A stretch of DNA of 34,645 bases from an uncultured Kiloniellaceae bacterium (GTDB lineage: Bacteria > Pseudomonadota > Alphaproteobacteria > Kiloniellales > Kiloniellaceae): positions 1 to 34,645 of the forward strand of contig CANMQP010000027.1 in NCBI GenBank assembly GCA_947500035.1. The letters run 5' to 3'. Under the pieces are notes generated by a model. The model was not told where the DNA came from and did no database searches. It worked only from the letters and a program-made list of their open reading frames with translations. How positions within the stretch are numbered: the first letter of the stretch is position 1; each line of letters opens with the position of its first letter. Below, in pieces: positions 15,079 through 24,006 of this stretch. Made by a program: the position numbers and the translations under genes.

Positions 15079-16452
15079 ATGAACGATACTATCTTCGCGC
15101 TTTCCACGGCGGCGGGTGTTGCAGGCGTCGCAGTTTTCAGAATTTCCGGACCGCAGGCCGGTAGCGCGATCGAAGCCCTGGCGGGCGTGAGACCTGCACC
15201 CCGGATGGCCCGGCTCTTGTCCCTGCGTGATCCTGGTGACGCCGCCGAGATCGACCGCGCACTCGTGCTCTGGTTTCCCGCGCCGCGAAGTTTTACCGGC
15301 GAAGATGTTGTCGAGCTTCATGTACATGGCGGCAGGTCGGTCGTGGCCGGGGTCGTGAAGGCTTTAAGCGCGATGAGCGGGCTTCGCGCTGCGGGGGCAG
15401 GCGAGTTCACGCGGCGGGCGTTTGATAATGGAAAGTTGGATCTTTCAGAGGTCGAGGGCCTTGCCGACTTGATTTCAGCCGAGACCGAGGCGCAGCGGCG
15501 TCAGGCCCTGCGTCAGATGGATGGCGCTTTATCCAGTCTCAGCGAGAGCTGGAAGCGGCGGTTGCTTCGTATCCTGGCGCACATCGAAGCGGTTATAGAT
15601 TTTCCCGACGAAGAGCTCCCCGAGAGCGTCGCCAGCCGGGTCCAACAGGATATTTCGGAACTGATCGCTGAGCTCGCGCGATATCTGGACGACGAGGGGG
15701 TCGGGGAACGCCTCCGGGACGGGCTGGCCCTTGCCATCGTGGGTGCGCCGAATGCTGGAAAATCAAGCCTTTTGAATGCGTTGGCGAAGCGTGACGCCGC
15801 CATCGTGTCGGAAATGGCGGGCACCACACGAGACGTGGTGGAGGTGCACCTGGACTTGGACGGGTACCCCATGACCCTGGCTGATACTGCGGGCCTCCGG
15901 GATCTTACTGGAGAGGGGCAGGCTGCGATCGAAGCAGAGGGCATACGCCGAGCCCGTGTCCGGGCGGCGGCTGCCGACATGAAAATTGCGGTTTTTGACC
16001 TCAACGACTGGCCACGTCTCGATACTGCAACGCTAGATCTGGTTGATGCTTCCACGATCGTCGTGTTGAACAAGACGGATATGATAGAGCTGCTCCCGGA
16101 TCTGGCGGAGGTCAGGGGGGGCCCTTTGAGGGCCGCACGTGAGGTCTTGGCAATCTCCGCCCGCGACGCGTCGGGTATGACTGATCTCATCTCCTTTTTG
16201 AAGTCCCGCGCGCAAGAGCTGCTGGCCGGCGCAGGTGAAGCACCCGTTATTACGCGAAGCCGTCACCGCACGGCATTTGAGGACTGTCTTGCATCCTTGC
16301 GCCGGGCTCACATGACCAATGTCGCAGACGATCCGGAACTGCTGGCGGAAGACCTGCGGCTTGCTATGCGGGCACTTGGCCGGATTGCGGGGAGGGTGGA
16401 CGTCGAGGACCTGCTCGACGTGGTTTTTCGCGACTTTTGCATTGGCAAGTGA
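15079..16452 (+). CDS. mnmE: tRNA uridine-5-carboxymethylaminomethyl(34) synthesis GTPase MnmE
   Basis: The 457-aa product works with MnmG to make cmnm5U34 in the anticodon wobble position of certain tRNAs. The N-terminal folate-binding domain (DTIFALSTAAGVAGVAVFRISGP) precedes the helical domain. The inserted G domain shows G1 GAPNAGKSS at 222-230, GTTRD at 248-252, DTAG at 269-272 and NKTD at 331-334. The protein ends in FCIGK, with the essential C-terminal Cys. It is separated from mnmG by a TPR lipoprotein gene on the other strand. Confidence 0.97.
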   Translation: MNDTIFALSTAAGVAGVAVFRISGPQAGSAIEALAGVRPAPRMARLLSLRDPGDAAEIDRALVLWFPAPRSFTGEDVVELHVHGGRSVVAGVVKALSAMSGLRAAGAGEFTRRAFDNGKLDLSEVEGLADLISAETEAQRRQALRQMDGALSSLSESWKRRLLRILAHIEAVIDFPDEELPESVASRVQQDISELIAELARYLDDEGVGERLRDGLALAIVGAPNAGKSSLLNALAKRDAAIVSEMAGTTRDVVEVHLDLDGYPMTLADTAGLRDLTGEGQAAIEAEGIRRARVRAAAADMKIAVFDLNDWPRLDTATLDLVDASTIVVLNKTDMIELLPDLAEVRGGPLRAAREVLAISARDASGMTDLISFLKSRAQELLAGAGEAPVITRSRHRTAFEDCLASLRRAHMTNVADDPELLAEDLRLAMRALGRIAGRVDVEDLLDVVFRDFCIGK

Positions 16453-16541
16453 CTCATGCCTTGACGCGATGCTTCCGCACTCCCGCAAAGCGGTCACCGG
16501 GTCTCGACAGCCACTTTTTGCGGGATTCGAGGTCTTCTGGG

Positions 16542-18359
16542 CTATGCGCTCGAAATCGGATTTCGGTTCAACAGCATCAGCGCCATGATTGCTTTCTGGG
16601 GGTCTTCGGGTAAGGGGCTCCCGTGGGATGGCAGGCTTCGTTCGGCGAGACCGTTTGGCCAAAAGACGGGTTCGGCATCAGGTTCGCCCGAGCCGGGATT
16701 CGCGGTGTCTTGCGGACCGGCTTGATCAGGTGTCTCTGCCGCGTCGGGGAGAGCGGCGATGTGGTCGACAGGCGGCTGACGGCGCGTTTCCGCTTTTAGG
16801 GCAGGTCCGTCGCTATGCAGGTTCAATACTCCCGTATCTGTCGGCAGAAGCATATCCATCATGATTTCGCTGTCGTCACCCAGAGTCGTGACGGCCTTCT
16901 CTGAAGCAGGTGCGCCGACCTCAACGATCTGCAGGCTGTTCGGCAAAAGGCCTGGTGAACTGCTTCCGGCCGCCGGCGCCCGGTCGCTCGAGGGGGTGTT
17001 CTTTCCCTCCGACGGAGGCGTGCGATCAGAGGCCGGCATCTCGATAGGGAGATGCGGGACTTTGGCGAGCTGTAGCTTAGGTTCAGGTCTGGCCTCAAGC
17101 TCCACGAAATCAGGCAAATGACCCTGTTCCGATGCGAGCTCGACAGCGGTGCTCGGTACAAGAGGCTTGCGAGCGGGTGTTACGCGAGCGAGGTCAAACG
17201 ACTGCGCCCTGTCGGACAGGATTTTCACAGCATGGGCCGGGAGAGGTGCCTGCGCGCGGTCGGGTTGTTCCGTCACAGCGGGGGAACCAGGGTTGTAGTC
17301 CACGAGCGCGCGGGCAAGAAGGGTCGTGCTGCTGCTGTTGGTGTGAGAGCTCCCGATCACCGGCGCGCCCAGGTGGTGTGTTCTCGTCGAATCGGGGAGG
17401 GCGGGCAGAGCCTGAAAGTCAACTATCTCGATAGGGGCGGGCGCGACAACTGGTTCCAGGCTGCCGAGGTCAGCCACCCTTGAGTCGCGGAAGAAGGTCA
17501 ACAAGCTGTCTTCCTCAGCCTGGAACAGTTCTGCCTGAGTCAGATTTGCCTGAGTCAGATTTGCCTGAATCAGATCTGGCGCCTTCTGCGCTGATCCGCT
17601 TTTCTGTTCAGATCTGGCTTCTGAAGAGACGCTGCTTAACGCTTTGGCGGCGAAGCTCTCTTGGTGCGGCGCTTCGACAGCTGGTATCGAGACCGCGGCC
17701 GTCTGACGGGACTCCTGCTCCGGCGCGAGTCGTCCAAAAATGCTGTCTCCAATCTCAGATGGCTTGCTGAGAAGAAGTGAAACACCAAGGTTGTTTGTCA
17801 GCGCGGTGTTGTCCGGGTCGAGCGCAAGGCCCGCCTGATAGAAGCTCTGGGCCGAGGCGTGATCGCCCGATTGATCTTCAAGCACACCAAGCGCGTTAAA
17901 GATCGCCGGATCCTGCTGACCGTTTTCAAGTGCGGCTTCCAAGTGTGGCCGGGCTTCCTCAAGCCTGGAGGTCTTGAGATACAGCTTCCCGAGACCGAAA
18001 TGGGCCTTCCCGCTCTGATCATCGATGCTCAGAGCGAAGCGGTAGGCTTCGGCAGCCTCGCTGCTCAAGTCCGCATCCAAAAAGGCTTCGGCCAGGATAA
18101 TCACCGGTTCGGGATTTTCGGGCGCTGCGGCAAGCGCGCGTTCGCAAATACCGATCGCGATGCGGAGATTCTTGGTCTCTGCCATTCGGCGGCAGTAGCG
18201 AATAAGGCGGTCGGGCCCTGGTTCAGCCTGAATTCTTGCCGCTGTCTGGGATGCGGGTGAGGTATGATCTGCTAGGCCTGCGCAGCCCGATACAAAGATC
18301 AAAGGCGCTAAAATCAGCAAAAACTTAGTCGCAGAGTTGAGTGCGTGCGAAATAATCAT
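16542..18359 (-). CDS. TPR-repeat lipoprotein with long low-complexity C-terminal half
   Basis: The 605-aa protein begins with a lipoprotein signal (KFLLILAPLIFVSGC, lipid Cys26). Residues about 57-185 form three to four tetratricopeptide repeats (for example GKAHFGLGKLYLKTSRLEEARPHLEAAL and LGVLEDQSGDHASAQSFYQAGLALDPDN), the part resembling TadD-like lipoproteins. From about 195 on the chain is Pro/Ser/Ala/Glu-rich, probably disordered, with a Gln-Ala-Asn-Leu-Thr repeat near residues 261-276. The ATG at 18359 is chosen because it starts the signal peptide; an in-frame start 20 codons upstream does not fit. Function unknown; it is probably an anchored scaffold in the envelope. It lies on the minus strand, convergent with mnmE. 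Confidence 0.85.
   Translation of the reverse strand: MIISHALNSATKFLLILAPLIFVSGCAGLADHTSPASQTAARIQAEPGPDRLIRYCRRMAETKNLRIAIGICERALAAAPENPEPVIILAEAFLDADLSSEAAEAYRFALSIDDQSGKAHFGLGKLYLKTSRLEEARPHLEAALENGQQDPAIFNALGVLEDQSGDHASAQSFYQAGLALDPDNTALTNNLGVSLLLSKPSEIGDSIFGRLAPEQESRQTAAVSIPAVEAPHQESFAAKALSSVSSEARSEQKSGSAQKAPDLIQANLTQANLTQAELFQAEEDSLLTFFRDSRVADLGSLEPVVAPAPIEIVDFQALPALPDSTRTHHLGAPVIGSSHTNSSSTTLLARALVDYNPGSPAVTEQPDRAQAPLPAHAVKILSDRAQSFDLARVTPARKPLVPSTAVELASEQGHLPDFVELEARPEPKLQLAKVPHLPIEMPASDRTPPSEGKNTPSSDRAPAAGSSSPGLLPNSLQIVEVGAPASEKAVTTLGDDSEIMMDMLLPTDTGVLNLHSDGPALKAETRRQPPVDHIAALPDAAETPDQAGPQDTANPGSGEPDAEPVFWPNGLAERSLPSHGSPLPEDPQKAIMALMLLNRNPISSA
17533..17577 (-). repeat. Three 15-bp tandem repeats inside the TPR lipoprotein gene
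   Basis: Two exact copies of GCCTGAGTCAGATTT and a third with two changes stand head to tail. The unit length is a multiple of three, so copy changes keep the frame. They encode QANLT-type repeats in the disordered tail. Confidence 0.85.
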
Positions 18360-18611
18360 CGTCAAACGTCCTGTCCGCCGTTGATTGACACCGTAGAGCA
18401 GGGACTTTTGCGTCCACATAGGCTTTACGATGCGAAAAAGGTGACGGATATTAACCGGCGAACATTTAAGAAGTCATTGATTTACCGTGAAAAAATGGTG
18501 GTTGTTTGAGAGCATTTGAACTAAGTCTTCCGGAATGTCGGAGAGAATTTCCAACAGGATACCAACCTTCGTCGAGAGTGGGAATTGGCTGTTTTCCGGG
18601 ACTTCTTCCTG

Positions 18612-18627
18612 TGTTTCACGTGAAACA
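18612..18627. promoter_or_regulatory. parS: parS centromere site, perfect
   Basis: TGTTTCACGTGAAACA is the exact 16-bp ParB-binding consensus, extended to an 18-bp perfect palindrome by flanking G and C. It lies in the gap upstream of mnmG, about 14.5 kb from the candidate origin and 4.4 kb before parB. ParB bound here loads and spreads to build the partition complex (known biology). Confidence 0.93.
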
Positions 18628-18790
18628 CTCAGGGCAGTGGGAGCGATTTAGTCCCAAGGACGCCCGTTTCCAAGTTAAGACATGTACCGAAACCGGGTCA
18701 CGCTCTCCTTGAGAACATCTACTGAGTGACGAATGCTGTTTGGCCGAGGTTTTTTCCAGCGATCCACTCGTTTGGCAGCCACCCACGAGT

Positions 18791-18811
18791 TTCCTGACGC
18801 GACATCAGGAA
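18791..18811. repeat. 21-bp dyad in the mnmG upstream gap
   Basis: TTCCTGA and TCAGGAA flank a 7-base centre as a perfect inverted repeat. Its size and symmetry fit a dimeric regulator's operator, but no regulator can be named. Confidence 0.35.
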
Positions 18812-19071
18812 CCTTGCTCTTCAGGTTCGATTTCGGTATCTCGGTGGCGGAATGCACTGTGCCGTCGCTGTGAGACCTTGCATACAGGGCATACGGGACC
18901 TTTCGCCGAGGATCACGGGTGACCGCTTTCTCTCGCTCGGCAGCTTGATGCGCACCGGATACTTTGCAGATTCTGGAAAATCAATCAGTTTGGCGGCCTG
19001 TAGGGGTTTGAAACCTCCCGGTGTTTGTGGTTTTCTTGCCGCGTTAAGATGCGGTCGCCATGTGACATTTC

Positions 19072-19089
19072 TGAGGGCCTAACCCCTCA
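19072..19089 (+). other. Hairpin in the mnmG 5' leader
   Basis: TGAGGG and CCCTCA form a 6-bp stem around CCTAAC, ending 30 bp before the mnmG start and about 15 bp before its AAGGA. It may influence translation, but is short. Confidence 0.3.
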
Positions 19090-19119
19090 AGGACGCAGAA
19101 TTCTTAAGGACCCGAGTTG

Positions 19120-21081
19120 ATGGCAGACTATGATGTCATTGTGGTAGGAGGCGGCCATGCTGGTTGTGAGGCTGCTGCTGCGTCGGCGCGAATGGGCGCC
19201 CGCACTCTTCTTGTTACCCACAAGCTTGAAACCATCGGCATCATGTCCTGCAATCCCGCCATCGGTGGCTTGGGCAAGGGCCACCTCGTTCGCGAGATCG
19301 ATGCTTTGGACGGGATTATGGGACGGGCGATCGATCGTTCCGGTATTCAGTTCCGTGTTTTGAACCGGAGCAAAGGGCCGGCGGTTCGAGGGCCTAGAGC
19401 ACAAGCCGACCGGCGCCTGTATCGTGAGAATATCTACACGTTGCTGGAAGAGCAGGAAAACCTTGAGTTGAGAGCGGCTGCTGTCGAGGATTTACTTGTT
19501 AATGATGCCGGGCAGTGCGTCGGTGTTATGACGGGAGAGGGGATCGCGATTTCCGCGCCGGCCGTGATCTTGACCACCGGCACCTTTCTTGGTGGGCTGA
19601 TACACCGTGGCGAGACCATTGAGCCCGCGGGCCGGGTGGGTGATGCTCCGTCTATGGGATTGTCGAAGACACTCGATCGCTTCGGGTTCGCCTTGGGGAG
19701 ATTGAAGACGGGGACGCCACCACGTTTGGATGGCAGGACTATCGACTATAGCGGGCTGCAGGCGCAGCCTGGGGACAATCCGCCCGAAGCCTTCTCGACC
19801 CTGACGCGCGAGATAACGCAGCGCCAAATCGACTGCCACATTACATACACGACGCGATCCGGGCATGACCTGATCCGGGCGAACCTGAGCCGCGCGCCCA
19901 TCTATTCAGGTCAGATTGAGTCGACGGGCCCACGCTATTGCCCGTCAATCGAGGATAAGGTGGTTCGCTTTGCCGATCGTGACCGGCATCAGATCTTTTT
20001 GGAGCCTGAAGGCCTTGACGACCCCACTGTCTATCCGAATGGGATTTCGACCTCTCTCCCCACAGAGGTCCAACTGGCGCTCTTGAAAACCATTCCTGGT
20101 CTCGAGCGGGCCAAGATGCTTCAGGCCGGCTATGCCATCGAATACGATTATGTGGATCCGCGGGAACTCCGAAGAACCCTCCAGACCAGGAGAATGCCGG
20201 GCCTTTATTTGGCGGGCCAGATTAATGGCACGACCGGCTATGAGGAGGCCGCCGCTCAGGGACTGGTTGCCGGCTTGAACGCGGCGAAGCGTGCCGGAAA
20301 GATCGGGTCTTCCAACCCAGCTAAAGATGAGGAAGAGGGAATCCAGTTCGATCGCGCAGAGGCATATATTGGGGTCCTGATTGACGACTTGGTCACCCGT
20401 GGTGTGAATGAACCCTATAGAATGTTCACCTCGCGCGCTGAATACCGCTTGCGCCTGCGCGCCGATAACGCTGATCAGCGACTTACGGCGCTCGGTATAG
20501 GATTTGGCTGTGTGGGGCAAACCCGCATCAATGCTTTCGAAGAAAAGATGGATGCTTTAAGCACGGCCTATCAGCTGCTGACCGAACGCACCGCGACGCC
20601 GAATCTGCTCGCGAAAGAAGGTATCAAAGTGAACATGGATGGGGTGCGCCGCTCGGCCTTCGATCTTTTACGTTACCCAGATGTAACCTTGCCTGTGCTG
20701 GCGCGCATTTGGCCGGAGCTTGAGAGCGAGGTCTTGCCTGCTATCGCGGCACAGATAGAGATTGAGGCGCGGTACGCGGGCTACATCGAACGCCAGGACG
20801 CAGATATACGCGCCTTTCGCCGAGACGAAGCCCTCAAGCTCTCGGACCAACTTGATTACGCGTCTGTTCCCAGCCTCTCGAATGAAGTCGTCCAGATTCT
20901 CTCCGCGAGTAAGCCTGAGACACTGGGCGCGGCAGGCAGGTTGCCGGGTGTGACGCCTGCGGCGTTGGTTGCGCTTTTGCGATATGTCAAACGCGACCCC
21001 GGGAAGGATGTAACAATGGAGCCGGTGGTAGAAGACCGCGTTGCTGAAAAGGCTACCGGATCATCCGAAGATGCCGCCTGA
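19120..21081 (+). CDS. mnmG: tRNA uridine-5-carboxymethylaminomethyl(34) synthesis enzyme MnmG
   Basis: The 653-aa FAD protein partners MnmE in wobble uridine modification. The FAD-binding loop [10 protein letters not shown] is at residues 10-19, and the signatures [12 protein letters not shown] and [20 protein letters not shown] are present. The C-terminal helical domain ends at a divergent acidic tail ([11 protein letters not shown]). The ATG at 19120 is preferred to the TTG codon just before it; AAGGA lies 9 nt upstream. Its last 11 bp overlap the rsmG start. Confidence 0.97.
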   Translation: MADYDVIVVGGGHAGCEAAAASARMGARTLLVTHKLETIGIMSCNPAIGGLGKGHLVREIDALDGIMGRAIDRSGIQFRVLNRSKGPAVRGPRAQADRRLYRENIYTLLEEQENLELRAAAVEDLLVNDAGQCVGVMTGEGIAISAPAVILTTGTFLGGLIHRGETIEPAGRVGDAPSMGLSKTLDRFGFALGRLKTGTPPRLDGRTIDYSGLQAQPGDNPPEAFSTLTREITQRQIDCHITYTTRSGHDLIRANLSRAPIYSGQIESTGPRYCPSIEDKVVRFADRDRHQIFLEPEGLDDPTVYPNGISTSLPTEVQLALLKTIPGLERAKMLQAGYAIEYDYVDPRELRRTLQTRRMPGLYLAGQINGTTGYEEAAAQGLVAGLNAAKRAGKIGSSNPAKDEEEGIQFDRAEAYIGVLIDDLVTRGVNEPYRMFTSRAEYRLRLRADNADQRLTALGIGFGCVGQTRINAFEEKMDALSTAYQLLTERTATPNLLAKEGIKVNMDGVRRSAFDLLRYPDVTLPVLARIWPELESEVLPAIAAQIEIEARYAGYIERQDADIRAFRRDEALKLSDQLDYASVPSLSNEVVQILSASKPETLGAAGRLPGVTPAALVALLRYVKRDPGKDVTMEPVVEDRVAEKATGSSEDAA

Positions 21082-21757
21082 CTCTCTCTCTTCGGCGGAA
21101 GGCTTCGCGCAAAATTTTAGAGATGTTTCACGTGAAACACTGGCCAGGTTGGAGCTCTACGCGGCGCTTTTGATCAAGTGGAACAACTCCATTAATCTCG
21201 TAAGCCGGGATAGTTTGGCTGACCTCTGGTGCCGCCATTTCCTTGATTCCGCGCAACTTCTCGAGCACATTCCTTCGACATTTGATAACGCCGAACCGGT
21301 CATCGTTGACCTTGGCAGCGGGGCGGGCTTTCCGGGTATGGTTCTCGCCATTCTGGGCTGCCAAAAGGTACATTTAATCGAATCTGATCAGCGAAAATGT
21401 GTTTTCCTGCGGGAAGTGGCGCGCGCAACATCGTGCCAAGTGACAGTCCATAATAAAAGAATTGAACAGGTCGAAGCATTTCGCGCCGACCTTGTCACGG
21501 CGCGGGCGTTCGCTCCTTTGGACGATTTACTGGGGTTTGCCTGGCCATTTCTCTCCTGTCAGAGCGCTCCTGGACGCCAATTACCTGAATCCGGAGCCTT
21601 TCCCCCGGGGCAACTTCTGTTGCTCAAGGGCAAAAACGCTGAACAAGAATTGACCACAGCCGGTAAAAGGTGGAGTATGCGGGTGGAGAGGTTCTCCAGC
21701 CGCTCCAGTTCTGAAGGTCAGATTTTGCGGTTGGATACCCTACAATTAGGGGATTAG
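21071..21757 (+). CDS. rsmG: 16S rRNA (guanine(527)-N7)-methyltransferase RsmG
   Basis: The 228-aa product methylates G527 of 16S rRNA with S-adenosylmethionine. The SAM-binding loop [16 protein letters not shown] and [11 protein letters not shown] are typical. The segment DVSRETL is encoded by a perfect parS site. A Pro/Gly-rich stretch of about 20 residues (from CQSAPGRQ) before the LLLLKG strand looks like a lineage-specific insert. The ATG at 21071 is the first in-frame ATG; the frame also opens at TTG 21041. It overlaps mnmG by 11 bp and is followed by parA after 4 bp. Confidence 0.95.
   Translation: MPPDSLSSAEGFAQNFRDVSRETLARLELYAALLIKWNNSINLVSRDSLADLWCRHFLDSAQLLEHIPSTFDNAEPVIVDLGSGAGFPGMVLAILGCQKVHLIESDQRKCVFLREVARATSCQVTVHNKRIEQVEAFRADLVTARAFAPLDDLLGFAWPFLSCQSAPGRQLPESGAFPPGQLLLLKGKNAEQELTTAGKRWSMRVERFSSRSSSEGQILRLDTLQLGD
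21124..21139. promoter_or_regulatory. parS: parS centromere site, perfect, inside rsmG
   Basis: TGTTTCACGTGAAACA is an exact 16-bp parS. It lies in the coding sequence of rsmG, where it is read as part of the Val-Ser-Arg-Glu-Thr stretch. A parS at this place in rsmG is known from many bacteria with a chromosomal parAB. Confidence 0.95.
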
Positions 21758-21761
21758 ACAG

Positions 21762-22832
21762 GTGCAGCCACAACATTTTGCCAATTCGGACAACGACGCG
21801 ACCAGAGGTCAGCTGTCCAGCGGACCACGGGTTCTGGCGATTGCGAACCAGAAGGGTGGCGTGGGCAAGACGACAACCGCCGTCAATCTGGCAACAGCGC
21901 TCGCGGCCTGTAAGAAACGCGTCCTCATTCTCGATATGGATCCCCAGGGCAACGCGAGCACTGGCTTGGGCGTGGCTCCCGATCGCCGCGCGCGCAGCAT
22001 CTATCATGTGTTGATGGACGGCACACCGGTGAAAGACGTGGTGATCGAGACGGCTGTTCCTGGCATGGCCGTTGTTCCCTCAGGTGTCGATCTCTCTGGC
22101 GCAGAGCTCGAGTTGGTCAACGCGGATCGCCGTGAGTATCGTCTGCGCGATGGTCTCGAGAGCCTGTTTGGGGACTACGATTATGTCCTGATAGATTGTC
22201 CACCGGCCCTAGGTCTCCTGACTCTTAATGCTTTTGTCGCTTCGGACGCCGTCCTAGTCCCCCTGCAGGCGGAATTCTATGCCTTGGAGGGTCTGTCTCA
22301 TTTACTTCGCACAGTGGAGCGTGTGAAGCGAGGGCTGAATCCAAAGCTGGAGATACAAGGGATTGTGTTGACCATGTTCGACCGCCGCAACAATTTGTGC
22401 GACATGGTGGCCGAGGATGTACGAAAGCACCTGGGCGATGTCGTCTACGAAACGATGATTCCACGCAACGTTCGGGTGTCCGAGGCCCCGTCGCATGGCA
22501 AGCCGGTCTTGCTTTACGATATGAAGTGCGCCGGATCCCAATCCTACATCCGTTTGGCCGGCGAGATTCTGCGCCGCGAAAAAGGCTCGGCGGTTCCAGG
22601 ATCGGGGATCCCGCATTCCTCCTCGATTTCTGGGGCGCGGGCGTCCCGCCCCGAAGCTCCTCCGCCGCTCGGGGCGGCAGCGGCGGCGAAGCCGGTAACG
22701 CCCAGGCCTATGGTTACCGCGACTCAGGGGGATAAAGATCCGGTGGCGACGGCCATTGCAAACAGCAAGAGGTTTGGCTCGGCGCTCGCTTCAGGAATGG
22801 GGACGCTGCCCGCGGAACTTCCGCCGCGGTAA
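21762..22832 (+). CDS. parA: Chromosome-partitioning ATPase ParA (Soj), with C-terminal extension
   Basis: The 356-aa deviant Walker ATPase binds DNA and, with ParB-parS, moves the origin region. The deviant Walker A motif KGGVGKTTT is at residues 31-39, DMDPQGNAS at 58-66 (Walker A') and LIDCPP at 143-148 (Walker B). The family core ends near residue 274; residues 275-356 are an Ala/Pro/Ser-rich extension not seen in standard ParA of about 260 aa. The start is GTG, 4 bp past rsmG, with AGGGG about 10 nt upstream. Same transcript as mnmG-rsmG (inference), with parB 152 bp further on. Confidence 0.95.
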   Translation: MQPQHFANSDNDATRGQLSSGPRVLAIANQKGGVGKTTTAVNLATALAACKKRVLILDMDPQGNASTGLGVAPDRRARSIYHVLMDGTPVKDVVIETAVPGMAVVPSGVDLSGAELELVNADRREYRLRDGLESLFGDYDYVLIDCPPALGLLTLNAFVASDAVLVPLQAEFYALEGLSHLLRTVERVKRGLNPKLEIQGIVLTMFDRRNNLCDMVAEDVRKHLGDVVYETMIPRNVRVSEAPSHGKPVLLYDMKCAGSQSYIRLAGEILRREKGSAVPGSGIPHSSSISGARASRPEAPPPLGAAAAAKPVTPRPMVTATQGDKDPVATAIANSKRFGSALASGMGTLPAELPPR

Positions 22833-22984
22833 CCGTGGCTCTCCGCAAGAGGAGCGGCGGCAGTCACCGGTTTTGTGGAGAGGGGAAGACCACAAGCTGC
22901 GCATATAATGTCCCGCGATGTCATCAGGAACCGAATTCGGCGATGTGGCGCCACAGTTTAAGTTAACCCATAGGTCGGCCTATC

Positions 22985-23971
22985 ATGAGTAACCAAGATC
23001 CTTCTGACGTGGAAAACCCGGAAGAAAATCAGCAGGACAGCGAAAAGCGAACCAACCTCGGCCGCGGTCTTGCGGCTTTGTTTGGTGATGAGAACGAGGA
23101 TTACGCATCGCTCGACAAGGTGCGCTCGACCAAGGAAGTTCCGATCGAGCACCTGCACCCAAACCGCTTTCAGCCGCGACAGTACTTCGATGATGAAGCA
23201 CTCGCGTCGCTCACGGATTCCATTCGTGAAAACGGCGTCCTCCAGCCGATTATTGTTCGCCGTCACCCTGACCGGGCGAGCGAATACGAGATTATCGCCG
23301 GCGAGCGCCGCTGGCGCGCTTCGCAGAAAGCCCTGTTACATGAAGTGCCCGTGGTTATTCGGGAGTTCACGGACTCTCAGGCCCTGGAAGTTGCTATCGT
23401 CGAGAATGTCCAGAGACAGGATCTTTCTCCCCTGGAAGAAGCGGAGGGTTATCGGCGGCTCATGGATGAGTTTAGCCACACCCAGGAAGATCTTGGGCGC
23501 GTGGTCGGCAAAAGCAGAAGTCATATCGCTAACACCTTGCGACTTCTTACACTTCCGGATGAAGTGAAGTCATTTCTGGAGGCTGGCCACCTCAGCGCAG
23601 GGCATGCGCGCGCGCTCATTGGCGCCGATAATCCCGCTTCCCTCGCGAAACGCATCTTTGCTGATGGCTTGAGCGTTCGTGAGACCGAGCGTCTCATTAA
23701 GAAAGCCAAATCCGGTGAAGGTGACGGGGCAGACAGGCCAGCAGGTAAGGCCTCCGCCAAGGCAGCGGGCGGCGAGGGTGTAGAGTCCCGGCCGGTTCCG
23801 TTTGAAAAAGACGCGGACACCATCGCGTTGGAGCGTGATTTATCCAACATGCTGGGATTGGAAGTTGCGATTGAGTTCTACGGCAAGGGCGGTTCGCTGA
23901 CGATCCGCTATGAAACGCTGGAACAGCTCGATGACGTCCTGCATCGGCTGAACCAGACGCCGGTTAACTAA
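22985..23971 (+). CDS. parB: Chromosome-partitioning protein ParB (Spo0J)
   Basis: The 328-aa CTP-dependent clamp binds parS and spreads along DNA. The N-terminal LGRGLAALFG (25-34) resembles the ParA-stimulating motif. The CTP-binding fold has GERRWRAS at 106-113 and ENVQR at 140-144. The helix-turn-helix spans about 168-190 (GRVVGKSRSHIANTLRLL). A flexible Gly/Ala linker (about 235-265) leads to the C-terminal dimer domain. The parS sites it should bind lie at 18612 and 21124. It is convergent with holA, 35 bp away. Confidence 0.97.
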   Translation: MSNQDPSDVENPEENQQDSEKRTNLGRGLAALFGDENEDYASLDKVRSTKEVPIEHLHPNRFQPRQYFDDEALASLTDSIRENGVLQPIIVRRHPDRASEYEIIAGERRWRASQKALLHEVPVVIREFTDSQALEVAIVENVQRQDLSPLEEAEGYRRLMDEFSHTQEDLGRVVGKSRSHIANTLRLLTLPDEVKSFLEAGHLSAGHARALIGADNPASLAKRIFADGLSVRETERLIKKAKSGEGDGADRPAGKASAKAAGGEGVESRPVPFEKDADTIALERDLSNMLGLEVAIEFYGKGGSLTIRYETLEQLDDVLHRLNQTPVN

Positions 23972-24006
23972 GGTTTGCGCTTTAGCCCCCGTCGATTGGA
24001 CTGAAA

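Larger units (their letters stand above)
18360..19119. other. 760-bp divergent gap between the TPR lipoprotein gene and mnmG
   Basis: No gene is supported here; short open frames lack ribosome binding sites and family resemblance. It contains a perfect parS at 18612-18627, a 7-7-7 dyad at 18791-18811 and a hairpin just before mnmG. Promoters for the mnmG-rsmG-parA-parB run and for the TPR gene must lie here, but no strong -35/-10 pair could be fixed. The length is unusual for this gene-dense window. Confidence 0.5.

Noticed and set aside
14855-15082. 75-codon frame before mnmE
   Set aside because: TTG start without ribosome binding site, overlaps the mnmE start, and no recognisable content.
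16482-16524. CCCGCAAA/TTTGCGGG repeat between mnmE and the TPR gene as a bidirectional terminator
   Set aside because: The loop is 27 nt and no proper T-run follows on either strand; too weak to call.
17533-17577. Possible CRISPR array
   Set aside because: Units are 15 bp with no spacers and lie within a gene; the 12-bp array at 32742 is likewise spacerless.
18385-18413. Perfect -35 TTGACA upstream of mnmG
   Set aside because: No -10 at 16-18 bp (TTGCGT), and it lies over 700 bp from the gene.
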